A stretch of 64,000 bases of DNA from the NCBI GenBank assembly GCA_963836605.1, contig CAWIKB010000009.1:930001-994000 (forward strand), written 5' to 3'. Shown in pieces: positions 16,941 to 25,258 of this stretch (positions within the stretch are counted from its first letter, which is position 1; the number at the start of each line of letters is the position of its first letter). The DNA is from Bog-473 sp963836605. Its GTDB lineage: Bacteria; Actinomycetota; Acidimicrobiia; Acidimicrobiales; RAAP-2. Below the pieces are notes generated by a model. That model saw nothing but the letters and a program-made list of their open reading frames with translations, had not been told where the DNA came from and ran no database searches. The position numbers and the translations under genes were made by a program.

Positions 16941-17483
16941 ATGGTGTCTCTCGAGCATTCGTCCCTGGGCCAGTTCGAGCGTTCCGAATTGTTCAGGACC
17001 GTTCTCCGCGCGATGGTGACGGCGGCGGCGCTCGTCGCCCTGTACTACCTGCTTCCAATCGAACACCGTGCTCACCAGTCGGTGGTGCTGCGCTTGAGCG
17101 TGGCACTTGCCTTGTTTGCCGCGATCCTCGCCGTCGAGATTCGTCAGATTTCAAATCATGATCGCCCGATGCTGCGCGCGGGCGTGGCGATGGCCACCAT
17201 CATCCCGCTCTTTCTGGTGATGTTTGCCTGGATCTACCTCACTCTGTCAGCGTCGGATCCCGGGGCATTCGGCAGCTCGCTCAGTCGCACCTCCGCGCTC
17301 TATTTCACCATCACCGTGTTCTCCACCGTTGGATTCGGTGACATCACACCGAAGACGGACATCGCTCGCCTCGTCGCCATGGTTCAAATGTTGACCGACC
17401 TCGCCATCATCGCGGTTGTCATCCGTTTGATCCTGGGGGCGGCGACCCGTGGTGTGGCACGACTCCGAGCATCCGACGAATAG
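16941..17483 (+). CDS. Potassium channel family protein (two-TM pore type)
   Basis: 180 residues with about five hydrophobic segments. The last two form the pore module: SALYFTITVFSTVGFGDITP contains the selectivity filter TVGFGD, followed by the inner helix VQMLTDLAIIAVVIRLILGA. The N-terminal helices (MVTAAALVALYYLLP, RLSVALALFAAILAVEI) do not form a voltage sensor with regular Arg spacing. There is no C-terminal RCK domain, so gating is probably not by nucleotide binding. Filter and pore helix make the assignment firm. Confidence 0.9.
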   Translation: MVSLEHSSLGQFERSELFRTVLRAMVTAAALVALYYLLPIEHRAHQSVVLRLSVALALFAAILAVEIRQISNHDRPMLRAGVAMATIIPLFLVMFAWIYLTLSASDPGAFGSSLSRTSALYFTITVFSTVGFGDITPKTDIARLVAMVQMLTDLAIIAVVIRLILGAATRGVARLRASDE

Positions 17484-17594
17484 TCGAACGGACGAGTCGC
17501 GGACATGGGGCTGTACCGGCGCTAGTCGCTCGAACCCTGGCACTGAGCAGGATCGGAGAAGCACCCGCCGGGTCGGTCTCCCTAACATGGCCCC

Positions 17595-17993
17595 ATGGCC
17601 GTCTCCCTCTCCGCAATGTTCATCCCCGTCCACGACCCCGACGCGGCGCTGGGCTTCTACCGTGACGCGCTCGGTCTCGAGGTCCGAAACGATGTCGCGT
17701 CCGAGGGCTTCCGCTGGGTCACCGTCGGCGCCCCGGGCCAGGACGTCGACCTCGTGCTCTTCCAGCCCCACGGCGGTCGTTCCCAGGCCGAGGGCGACGC
17801 CCTCTTGTCCCTGGTGACCCAGGGGTCCTTGCAGGCGGCGATCTTCCGCGCCGAGGACCTCGACACCACCTTCGAGAAGGTCCGGGCCGCGGGCGCCGAG
17901 GTGCTCCAGGAGCCGGCGACCCAGCCCTGGGGCGCCCGCGACTGCGCCCTGCGCGACCCCTCGGGGAACCTCGTCCGCATCGCACAGGCCTGA
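17595..17993 (+). CDS. VOC superfamily (glyoxalase/bleomycin resistance-like) protein
   Basis: 132 residues with paired beta-alpha-beta-beta-beta modules: MFIPVHDPDAALGFYRDALG (N-terminal), LVLFQPHGGR, AAIFRAEDLDTTFEKVRAAG, and the closing ARDCALRDPSGNLVRIAQA. Possible metal ligands are His in IPVHDPD and Glu/Asp near the C-terminus, but completeness of the site cannot be decided. VOC proteins range from glyoxalases to antibiotic-binding proteins; no substrate is inferred. Start ATG 17595, monocistronic. Confidence 0.85.
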   Translation: MAVSLSAMFIPVHDPDAALGFYRDALGLEVRNDVASEGFRWVTVGAPGQDVDLVLFQPHGGRSQAEGDALLSLVTQGSLQAAIFRAEDLDTTFEKVRAAGAEVLQEPATQPWGARDCALRDPSGNLVRIAQA

Positions 17994-18108
17994 CCACCCG
18001 GGGTGGTGGACCTGGGCGTCGGGCAAGCTGAGGTGTTGAAGCGAGATCTCATCCGTGAGAGCACCCGACCCTGGGGTGGCCGGCGCCGACCATGAAAGGA
18101 AGCGACCT

Positions 18109-18345
18109 ATGAAATCGATGACATGTCGAGAGTTGGGCGGACCATGTGAGATCTCTCTCCATGGAGATACCGCCAATGAGGTCATAAAGGCGCAAGATGC
18201 ACACCTCAACGAGAGCGTCGCTGGGGGTGATGAAACGCACAAAACCGCCTTGAACGAGATGAAGGGCAGGTGGAAGCATCCGTTGGCAGGAATGGCGTGG
18301 TACCGAAAAGCCAAGCGTGATTTTGCTGCACTTCCCGAAGACTGA
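18109..18345 (+). CDS. DUF1059 small protein
   Basis: 78 residues: KSMTCRELGGPCEISLHGDT and ANEVIKAQDAHLNESV match the DUF1059 pattern (Cys-containing MTCRxLGGPCD and HGxTxxEVxxxxxxH). The C-terminal extension after the domain, ending WYRKAKRDFAALPED, is longer than in typical 55-60-residue members. ATG 18109, preceded by AAAGGA, is preferred to the in-frame start at 18055. Function is unknown. Confidence 0.8.
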   Translation: MKSMTCRELGGPCEISLHGDTANEVIKAQDAHLNESVAGGDETHKTALNEMKGRWKHPLAGMAWYRKAKRDFAALPED

Positions 18346-18477
18346 TTGATCGACGGCGATACGCCGGACCCCATCTCCTCTTGAACGGTCAGCGATGCCG
18401 TGTCGCAGGCGCGCGCCCGGTCTCCCCGTCCCGCTCCGGGGGTTTGGTGATGGCATCGCTGACGCTGTCGTGGTGGT

Positions 18478-19581
18478 CTATGCGACTGTGAAGGGGTCGC
18501 AGGTGCTGACCACGGAGCCGGCGTAGTTCCCGTCGCCGCCATAGACCGCGTCGAAGGAGTAACTGGCTGTGGCCAGGGGACCCACGGTGCTCGAGTCCGG
18601 GACCACGCCATTGTGCAAGGTGACGTTCTCGGTCGTGCTCGGAGACCCCAAGCACGACCCGTTGGTGAAGAAGGAGTAGGTCACGGTGCCGGTCACCACG
18701 CGGGCCGGATCGCAGCGATCAGCCTGCTGCCGGATCATGAGGGCTAGGGCCGCTTGGCCCAACGCGGTGGGATGGACCGAATCAGACTGTATGTAGCTCG
18801 ACCAGGTTCCAGCGTTCCACCAGCTCGTAGTGAGGGCATCCCAGTCGCCCACCCGCGCGTAGTGTGCCCGCAGCCAGCCGTTGAACTGCCCCGCCTTGTT
18901 GTCGTAGACGGCGACCCCATAGGGAACCGTGGTCAGTTCTCCTCCGTACATGCGGTGAGTGTTGATCGTCGTCGCGACGACACATCCCTTGAACTTGGCT
19001 CGCATGGCGGCGTAGTCCGCCTCGAACGCGGTCAGTGGATATGTGGTCGGGTTGACCACGACCTGCACGAGATCCGCGGTTCCCAGGTCGAAGACTACGA
19101 CGGCAGGGTTCTTTGCCGTCATGGCGCCGATCGTTCCGTCCGCAGCCATGCTGTCCACGGTGGCGCCCCCATAGGCGGCGATCGAGCTCCGATAGGTCAA
19201 GTCGAGGGCCTGGTGGAGGGGGACGCGCGACTGGTTGGTGATCGAATCTCCGAGCATGCCCAGGGTCACACCGGTCGGGTTTCCCAAATAGGTCGGGACG
19301 GTCGTGGCTGCACCGACGGTGGGACCGACCACGATGACCAGGATCGCCGTACCGATCGCGGCGCCTAGACGTGCCCAGCCCAGATTGATCTCCCCCTCCC
19401 CCGGCCTGCTTTCTCTGGCTAGCGCGGGATTGTAGTGGCATCCAGTAGCCGTCGCGGGCTGCTGGATTCGACTCGCGGCAACGTATCGACCTGGAGTACC
19501 TGGTACCGGGCTCTGCGCTGATTCGCTAGATGACCCGAACCGGGGTCGGTCGCGGTGCCGCAGTCGTGACATCCGGGCCAA
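18478..19581 (-). CDS. Secreted SGNH/GDSL hydrolase with C-terminal Ig-like domain
   Basis: The SGNH fold is shown by the block I motif LGMLGDSITNQS and block V DSVHPTALGQ (Asp-x-x-His), with AYGGATVDSM and VVVFDLGTADLVQVV between them. A hydrophobic export segment (RLGAAIGTAILVIVVGPTVG) precedes the catalytic domain. The last 90 residues (from VVTGTVTYSFFTNGSCLGSP to the end) form a bacterial Ig-like domain. Substrates of such enzymes are esters of lipids or glycans. The start is unsettled: the frame opens at 19581, but a strong purine-rich ribosome site lies near 19393, where only a CTG codon follows at suitable spacing. Confidence 0.75.
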   Translation of the reverse strand: MARMSRLRHRDRPRFGSSSESAQSPVPGTPGRYVAASRIQQPATATGCHYNPALARESRPGEGEINLGWARLGAAIGTAILVIVVGPTVGAATTVPTYLGNPTGVTLGMLGDSITNQSRVPLHQALDLTYRSSIAAYGGATVDSMAADGTIGAMTAKNPAVVVFDLGTADLVQVVVNPTTYPLTAFEADYAAMRAKFKGCVVATTINTHRMYGGELTTVPYGVAVYDNKAGQFNGWLRAHYARVGDWDALTTSWWNAGTWSSYIQSDSVHPTALGQAALALMIRQQADRCDPARVVTGTVTYSFFTNGSCLGSPSTTENVTLHNGVVPDSSTVGPLATASYSFDAVYGGDGNYAGSVVSTCDPFTVA

Positions 19582-19646
19582 CTCGCCGGTCAGTACAACA
19601 CATCTGGCTACGGGCGTCGTCCAAACCGCCAGTGGCCACCCAGCCG

Positions 19647-19905
19647 ATGCCGCTGGGCCGAACAGGTTGCGGGCTCCAATGCGCCGCCCTGGTCACCATG
19701 GACGGAACGATCGCCTGGTTCTGCTGGTGCTGAGATCTGGGATGCGGCACTATTGCTCATGCCGTTGACGGGATTCCACCAACCAAATGATCCCAGATCA
19801 CACCCGACCCTGACGGAATTGGATCGGCGGTTGGTCACAGACAGCCTGGTGTGCCACTACGACCCGCAGACGGCGCCCGATGGCCTTCCCGGAGACCACG
19901 GTACG
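19647..19905 (+). pseudogene. Remnants of a GH15-type glucoamylase gene
   Basis: Two short pieces in different frames resemble opposite ends of a glycoside hydrolase family 15 protein. At 19647-19733, CAALVTMDGTIAWFCW, followed by a stop, matches the N-terminal motif (xTAALVGxDGSIDWLCxPR). At about 19810-19905, LTELDRRLVTDSLVCHYDPQ plus DGLPGDHGT resembles the C-terminal segment before the final helices. Hundreds of middle residues are absent, so this is an internal-deletion relic. It lies just upstream of the MFS exporter. Confidence 0.5.
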
Positions 19906-19949
19906 TCCACCATCCGGACCGTCGGTAGAACGACCGAGAAGCACTGACC

Positions 19950-21350
19950 ATGGCGAACCCCGTCGAAACCGGAAGGATGGCCCCGTCACTACGGCGCATG
20001 CTGATCCCGCTCGCCCTGGCTCAGTTCATTTGCAGCTTCGCCGGCTCCAACATGAACGTCATGATCAATGACATCAGCCAGGATCTGCACACCACGGTCC
20101 AAGGCGTCCAGATCGCGATCACACTGTTCTTGCTTGTCATGGCGGCGCTCATGATCCCGGGCGGCAAGCTGACTGATCGATGGGGCCGGAAACGCTGTTT
20201 CACGATAGGTCTTTCCATCTACGCCGTGGGGGCGGTGCTCAGTGCCGTCGCCCCTGGTCTGGGGGTCCTGATCCTCGGGAACTCGATCCTCGAAGGGGTG
20301 GGTACCGCTCTTCTCATTCCCCCCGTCTACATCCTGACGACCATGCTGTTCCACGATCTCAGGTCTCGGGCTCAGGCGTTCGGCATCATCAGTGGCATGG
20401 GCGGAATCGGTGCGGCCACCGGTCCCCTGATCGGGGGCTTCATCACGACCACCATTACCTGGCGGGCTGCCTTCGTTTTTCAAGCGATCGTGGTCGTCCT
20501 CATCATCTTCCTCGCCCGGCACATTCACGATCCACTGCCGGCGGACCCCACTCGCCCGTTCGACACGGTCGGGGCGATCCTGTCGGCGGCTGGCCTGGTG
20601 ACGCTGGTCATCGGGATCATGGCGGCCGACAACAGTCTCGTTCTGTGCGCGCTCCTTATTGTTGCCGGCGCGCTCATCATCTTCGGCTTTTTCGCCTGGG
20701 TCCGGAGCCGTGAACGTGTCGGGAAAGAGGCGCTCCTCTCGACCAGGATCTTTCGCAACCGCACGTCGAACCTCGGACTCGTGACGCAGAATGTGCAGTG
20801 GTTGATGCTCATGGGAACGTCGTTCGTCGTTTCCGCCTATCTCCAGGTTGTACGCCACTACAGCGCCATCAAGACGGGCGTAATCTTCACGGCGGCCACC
20901 CTCGGCATCTTGGTGTCCTCGCTTGCAGCCGGTGCGCTGGCGAAGCGCTTCCAGCAGCGAACGCTGATCCTGGTCGGGTTCGTGACGACCATCGCCGGTG
21001 TGATCTTCCTTCTCCTGATCGTCAAGCACTCGCCGAGCGAGTGGGCCTTCGCTCCCGGACTACTGCTCATCGGACTGGGCATGGGGGTGATGCTCACCCC
21101 CTCGGTGAATGTGGTCCAATCCGCCTTTCCGGAAGACCAGCAGAGCGAGATCTCCGGGCTGTCTCGCTGCGTTTCGAACCTGGGCTCGTCACTCGGCACC
21201 GCTATTGCCGGCACCATTCTCGTATCGGGACTCACGGACCCAACGCGGTCCTATGCGCTTGCCATGATCGTGGTCGCAGCTGTCGGATTTATCGGCCTCG
21301 GGGTCACGATGTTCCTCCGCAATCCCGAGTCGGCATCTGCATTGCGATGA
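19950..21350 (+). CDS. MFS multidrug exporter, EmrB/QacA (DHA2) type
   Basis: 466 residues, about 14 membrane helices. Drug:H+ antiporter motifs include GGKLTDRWGRKRCFTIGLS (motif A, about residues 70-88), a motif-C-like GIGAATGPLIGGFIT, and an N-terminal helix AQFICSFAGSNMNVMINDIS. The second half has MGVMLTPSVNVVQSAFPEDQ and GSSLGTAIAGTILVSGL. It should export hydrophobic compounds using proton motive force; the substrate is unknown and no adjacent TetR/MarR regulator is visible. Start ATG 19950; ATG 19998 (MLIPLALAQF) is possible. The gene is complete, and the IS110-type element begins about 60 bases after the stop. Confidence 0.9.
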   Translation: MANPVETGRMAPSLRRMLIPLALAQFICSFAGSNMNVMINDISQDLHTTVQGVQIAITLFLLVMAALMIPGGKLTDRWGRKRCFTIGLSIYAVGAVLSAVAPGLGVLILGNSILEGVGTALLIPPVYILTTMLFHDLRSRAQAFGIISGMGGIGAATGPLIGGFITTTITWRAAFVFQAIVVVLIIFLARHIHDPLPADPTRPFDTVGAILSAAGLVTLVIGIMAADNSLVLCALLIVAGALIIFGFFAWVRSRERVGKEALLSTRIFRNRTSNLGLVTQNVQWLMLMGTSFVVSAYLQVVRHYSAIKTGVIFTAATLGILVSSLAAGALAKRFQQRTLILVGFVTTIAGVIFLLLIVKHSPSEWAFAPGLLLIGLGMGVMLTPSVNVVQSAFPEDQQSEISGLSRCVSNLGSSLGTAIAGTILVSGLTDPTRSYALAMIVVAAVGFIGLGVTMFLRNPESASALR

Positions 21351-21410
21351 GCACCGAATTGCCCACGGCGTCGGCCAACTATCAGCAACGACAGTCACTC
21401 AGTGGTTTGT

Positions 21411-22930
21411 GGATGCCGACGCTCCTATTGATGACGTCAAGGGGCTGGGAGGGGATTTCAGGAGTTGAAGACAGCGGGCGGACCAATGAGGGGCCACTCG
21501 GTGGACGAGGGCAGGCTCTTATCAAGCCACGCGTCTTGCAAACTTGGGTTGCCCGGGGCAAGGATCGGCAGATCGGCTTGAAGTCAGCCCGAGGGGCGAC
21601 AGGTAGCATCGGAGCCAGATCCACGCTCCGGGGATCTCAGGCGCGAGGGAGGTGGCGGTAGACCTCGCGGGCGACGTAGCGCTTCAAGATGCGAATGATT
21701 TCGCGCTTGGACAGGCCCTCCTTGAGTCTGCGTTCCACATACGCCTTGGTGTCGGGATCACAGGTGAGCCGGACCATCACGATTCGCCACAGGGCTGAGT
21801 TGGCTTGGCGATCACCACCGCGGTCAAGACGGTGGCGCACGACCTTGCCCGAGGAAGCGGACAGCGGGGAGACACCGCAAAGGTGGGCCCAGGCCGATTC
21901 GGAGTGCAGCCGCCCGGAGTTGTCGCCGGCAGCGACCAGCAAGCTGGCGGCAGTGTCGACGCCGACACCGACGAGCCCGAGGAGCTCGGGTGCAGTGGCT
22001 GTCACGAGCGGGATGAGCAGAGAGTCGAGGCGGGAGATCTCCGCGTCGAGGGCCTGGACCCGGTGGGCCAACGAAGAGAGGGCGGCCCTGGTGGCGGCGG
22101 TCACCGGGTCAGCTGAAGCCGCCGGGCGCCACCCTGTGGTCACGATGAGCAGTTCGGGGATCGGCAGGCCCTTGATCCGAGCCCGCACCTGGTCAGGAGC
22201 GGTGTAGCTGAGATGGCGCATTTGGGTGAGGGCCCTCACTCGGCCATAGCGGGCCGAGCGTTTGGCCACCACGAGGACCCGAATCGCCTCGACGGCACCG
22301 TCACGGGCCTTGGACTCGCCCTTCGCCTTCCCCGACAATGCGGCACGAGCGGCTTCTGTGGCGTCGAGGGGGTCGGACTTGCCGTGCTGGCGTCGGGACT
22401 GGCGATTGGGCCGGTCGACCTCGACGACCTCGACGCCAGCTCGGCGCAGAAACCGAGAGAGCCCAGCCCCATAGGCGCCGGTGCCCTCGATGCCCACTTT
22501 GCCGACCGAGCCGAAGCCTTCGAGCCACGACAGGAGCGACTGGTATCCCGCCGGGGTGACATCGAAGGACTCCGTGCCGAGCAGACCCCCCAGCGGATCA
22601 AGTGCTGCCGCGACGTGGAGGTCGCTATGGGTATCGACCCCACCGGTCACAGTACGCGCTGCTTCTACGATGTTCATAGCCATCCCTTCCTTCCATAGTG
22701 GTCAAGGGGTGGCACGGCCGTCCCGGGAAGGAGTGACGGTGGGGGCTGGCCTGCTGTGAACAGACCGGCCCATCACCCCTCTGGAACGGGGCGAGCCGCG
22801 CCGCTGCACCTATCGAACCGGACCACCGGTCGACGACCACGAGCACCGCGTGCTCACAACATTCGAGTCAGACCGAACAGCCCGGCGCTCCTGAATTTAC
22901 TGAGGACCGACCGACAGGCGGTGGACCCAC
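21411..22930 (-). mobile_element. IS110-type insertion sequence (approximate ends)
   Basis: Contains one transposase gene and noncoding ends on both sides. The downstream end on the minus strand (21411-21446) reads ccccttgacgtcatcaatag and continues with gagcgtcggcatc, which resembles the 3' ends of IS110 elements as I recall them. The upstream boundary is a guess. IS110 elements lack terminal inverted repeats and usually make no target duplication, so the ends cannot be set from this sequence alone. Confidence 0.55.
21637..22683 (-). CDS. IS110 family transposase (DEDD recombinase)
   Basis: 348 residues. N-terminal RuvC-like DEDD domain: GGVDTHSDLHVAAALD (first Asp), KVGIEGTGAYGAGLSRFLRR (Glu), and GKSDPLDATEAARAALSG (last two Asp). 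The C-terminal Transposase_20 domain has LLGLVGVGVDTAASLLVAAG and HLCGVSPLSASSGKVVRHRL, which holds the probable serine nucleophile, and ends KREIIRILKRYVAREVYRHL. The length is normal and there are no disruptions, so it may be active. Recombinases of this family use a bridge RNA encoded in a noncoding end of the element. Confidence 0.92.
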   Translation of the reverse strand: MAMNIVEAARTVTGGVDTHSDLHVAAALDPLGGLLGTESFDVTPAGYQSLLSWLEGFGSVGKVGIEGTGAYGAGLSRFLRRAGVEVVEVDRPNRQSRRQHGKSDPLDATEAARAALSGKAKGESKARDGAVEAIRVLVVAKRSARYGRVRALTQMRHLSYTAPDQVRARIKGLPIPELLIVTTGWRPAASADPVTAATRAALSSLAHRVQALDAEISRLDSLLIPLVTATAPELLGLVGVGVDTAASLLVAAGDNSGRLHSESAWAHLCGVSPLSASSGKVVRHRLDRGGDRQANSALWRIVMVRLTCDPDTKAYVERRLKEGLSKREIIRILKRYVAREVYRHLPRA

Positions 22931-23025
22931 CCAAGTCGCCTCACAACCATCATTGGTAGCATTTGCCACGTCATTGGACTATCTTCCGGCCATGGTTCGT
23001 TCGATAACCCGAAGGGGACCTCATC
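22684..23025. other. Noncoding left end of the IS110-type element and flank; possible bridge-RNA locus
   Basis: 342 bases without a gene, upstream of the transposase. A hairpin can form at 22748-22770 (ggcc-ctgt / acag-ggcc arms), and accggaccaccggt near 22817-22830 has inverted ends. A -35-like ttgacc lies on the minus strand just upstream of the transposase start. The part beyond about 22930 probably belongs to the host and promoter of the DUF6325 gene. Confidence 0.4.
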
Positions 23026-23463
23026 ATGGTTGACGAAACGGAATCCCTGGGCCCGATCAGCTATCTGGTGGTCGAGTTCCCCGGCAACAAGATGACGGGC
23101 GAAGGGTTCGCGTCCCTGCTCGACCTGGTTGACCGGGGTGTCATCCGGATCCTCGATCTCAAGTTCGTGATGCGCGATGACGATGGCTCGATGCGAGCGC
23201 TCGAACTGCACGACATCGATCGCGATGGACAATTCGACGTCGCTGCCTTCGCAGGTGCGTCGTCCGGTCTGCTGGGACAGAGCGATCTCTCGGAGGCTGC
23301 ATCAGTGATCGAGCCAGGCTCGGCGGCTGGGATCTTGATCTTCGAGAACCGCTGGGCCACGCCGTTCGTACAGGCGTTGCGTCGCGGCGAGGCGCAACTC
23401 GTTGCCGCCGGCTACATCCCCCGGGACGACCTCGTCGCGGCCCTTGACGCCGCCGAGAGCTGA
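23026..23463 (+). CDS. DUF6325/DUF1269-like protein
   Basis: 145 residues: LGPISYLVVEFPGNKMTGEG, LLDLVDRGVIRILDLKFVMR, then an acidic stretch ELHDIDRDGQFDVAAFAGAS and AAGILIFENRWATPFVQALR. This pattern is shared by small actinobacterial proteins now called DUF6325, often encoded beside a SHOCT-domain partner, as here (22 bases downstream). No catalytic residues are apparent. The pairing suggests a membrane or stress-related role, but that is context only. Confidence 0.75.
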   Translation: MVDETESLGPISYLVVEFPGNKMTGEGFASLLDLVDRGVIRILDLKFVMRDDDGSMRALELHDIDRDGQFDVAAFAGASSGLLGQSDLSEAASVIEPGSAAGILIFENRWATPFVQALRRGEAQLVAAGYIPRDDLVAALDAAES

Positions 23464-23485
23464 TCTGAAGAGAAAGGACGACGAT

Positions 23486-23755
23486 ATGCCACTTCTCCGC
23501 GGGCTCGCTCGCACCGCTGCCATTGCTGGGACGGCCACTGCCGTGTCGAACCGCGTCTCTCGCCGCCAACAGAACCGGTGGGCTCAACAAGACGAACAGC
23601 AGTACGCGCAACAGCCCCAGTATGCCGAGCAACCGCCGCCGCCACCTGCTCGCGACCCCATTGCGCAACTGAAGGATCTGGCCGATCTCAAGTCCCAGGG
23701 CATCCTCACCGAGGCCGAGTTCGAGGCTCAAAAGGCGAAGATCCTCGCGTCCTGA
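23486..23755 (+). CDS. SHOCT domain protein
   Basis: 89 residues. ATG 23486 (MPLLRGLARTAAIAGTATAV) is preceded by AAAGGA. After a short Arg/Gln/Tyr-rich linker (QQDEQQYAQQPQYAEQPPPP), the C-terminal SHOCT motif is clear: DPIAQLKDLADLKSQGILTE, followed by AEFEAQKAKILAS. SHOCT tails mediate oligomerisation or partner binding. It follows the DUF6325 gene at 22 bases and is very likely cotranscribed. Confidence 0.85.
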   Translation: MPLLRGLARTAAIAGTATAVSNRVSRRQQNRWAQQDEQQYAQQPQYAEQPPPPPARDPIAQLKDLADLKSQGILTEAEFEAQKAKILAS

Positions 23756-23816
23756 ACCGATCTCGCATCGACCTCGTCGGGCGACCCACAGAGTCCAGCT
23801 ACCCCGCCGGGCTGAT

Positions 23817-24875
23817 TTAAGGCTTTGCCTCCAAGACGAGGTTGAAGGGGGTCTCGGTGGCTCGACGGAACGACGAGTAACCCGCCTCGGTGAAGACATC
23901 GTGGAGTCGTTGCTCACCGGCCTGCGCTCCTAACGCGAGACCGACTTCCTGGGACAGAGACGCTGGCGTGCAGAGAAAGGTCGAGGCCGCGTAGAACATG
24001 CGGCCGACCGGATTCACATTGTCCTCGACCTTGTCGTTGGCAAAGGGCTCGACGAGGAGCACGGTGCCGTCGGATCCGAGGGCCTCACGAGCGTGTACAG
24101 CCGCACCGACAGGATCGCCCATGTCATGGAGACAGTCGAAATAGCACACCAGGTCGTAGTCGTGGCCTCCGAAATCCTTGGCTGTCGCCACTTCGAAATC
24201 GACCCGATCCGCCACACCGGCGTCTTCGGCGCGCATCCGGGCGGCGTCGATCGATCCCTGGTGGTAGTCCAGTCCGGTGAACGTCGACTCGGGGTAGGCC
24301 ATCGCCATGATGATCGTCGATGCGCCATGACCACACCCCACGTCTGCCACCTTGCCCCCACTGTTGAGTTTGTCCTCGACACCGTCGAGGGCCGGAATCC
24401 AGCTGGTGGTGAGATTGGCCTTGTAGCCTGGACGGAAGAATCGCTCCGTTCCTCCGAAGAGTCGCGGGTGATGCTCATGCCACCCGACGCCCTCGCCGGT
24501 CTTGAAGGCCTCGGTAATACGTTCCTCGGCGGCCCAACACGCTCCCAGTACGTCGAAGACGCCACCGAGGAACACAGGGCTGTCCTCATCAGCTAAGGCA
24601 AAGGCCTGCTCGTCGCCGAGCTCGTAGCGGCCCGAAGCCGGGTCGTAGGCGATGTAGCCCCCAGCCACTTGGTTGTTGAGCCATTCTCGAACGTAGCGTT
24701 CGGTCGTCCCGGTGCGTTCGGCGACCTCGGCGGAACTGAGGGGTCCCGCGCCGGCCATCGCCTTGTAGAGACCGAGCTTGTCCCCGACCGCCATCAGTGC
24801 CACCGAAAGGGCCGCCGACATATCGGTGACCGCTTGTCCCATGAACGCCATGAGCTTGTCTTCGTCGACTGGCAT
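23817..24875 (-). CDS. SAM-dependent methyltransferase with N-terminal winged-helix domain
   Basis: 352 residues. The N-terminal part (about 25-90: VGDKLGLYKAMAGAGPLSSA, RTGTTERYVREWLNNQVAGG) is the helix-turn-helix dimerisation domain common in O-methyltransferase-like proteins. The Rossmann SAM site is VADVGCGHGASTIIMAMAYP (about 170-189), with later LVCYFDCLHDMGDPVGAAVH and TVLLVEPFANDKVEDNVNPV. It is close to a mycobacterial family of uncharacterised methyltransferases. ATG 24875 has GGGGGAGG upstream and is preferred to 24935. The acceptor is unknown. Confidence 0.85.
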   Translation of the reverse strand: MPVDEDKLMAFMGQAVTDMSAALSVALMAVGDKLGLYKAMAGAGPLSSAEVAERTGTTERYVREWLNNQVAGGYIAYDPASGRYELGDEQAFALADEDSPVFLGGVFDVLGACWAAEERITEAFKTGEGVGWHEHHPRLFGGTERFFRPGYKANLTTSWIPALDGVEDKLNSGGKVADVGCGHGASTIIMAMAYPESTFTGLDYHQGSIDAARMRAEDAGVADRVDFEVATAKDFGGHDYDLVCYFDCLHDMGDPVGAAVHAREALGSDGTVLLVEPFANDKVEDNVNPVGRMFYAASTFLCTPASLSQEVGLALGAQAGEQRLHDVFTEAGYSSFRRATETPFNLVLEAKP

Positions 24876-25258
24876 TTCCGTCCTCCCCCGTTCGACCCCC
24901 TGGGCAACGGTAAGCACCCGATCGCACTGGGTCAAGGGCCTTGTGAAATATGACGTGCTGCGCCTCTCCGCCCATCAGGAAGGGGTGCGAGGGAGTGGCT
25001 GTGATCCTGGTGCCGCTACTGCACCGAGTCGTTCGCTGCTCTCTGCTCATCGCGGCTGACCTTTCCATCCTCGAGCACACGCAGAGGCGCTACTTCCACC
25101 TCCGATACTCGCCCTGGTGGCCACCGCCGGGGTTATTGTGCTGGGGGTGATCCAGGGTTCGTCCTGGCCGTGCTGATATTCCGCTGGGAGGCTCCGCTCA
25201 CCAGCGCTCCGGCCCTCCGCCGCGCGGAACGGCCGCTCGCTGAGGCCGGTGGCCGCGG
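24876..25258. other. 383-base divergent intergenic region
   Basis: Separates the methyltransferase from the DMT pair. No RNA, repeat or coding signal was recognised; promoters for both directions are expected here. Confidence 0.5.
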
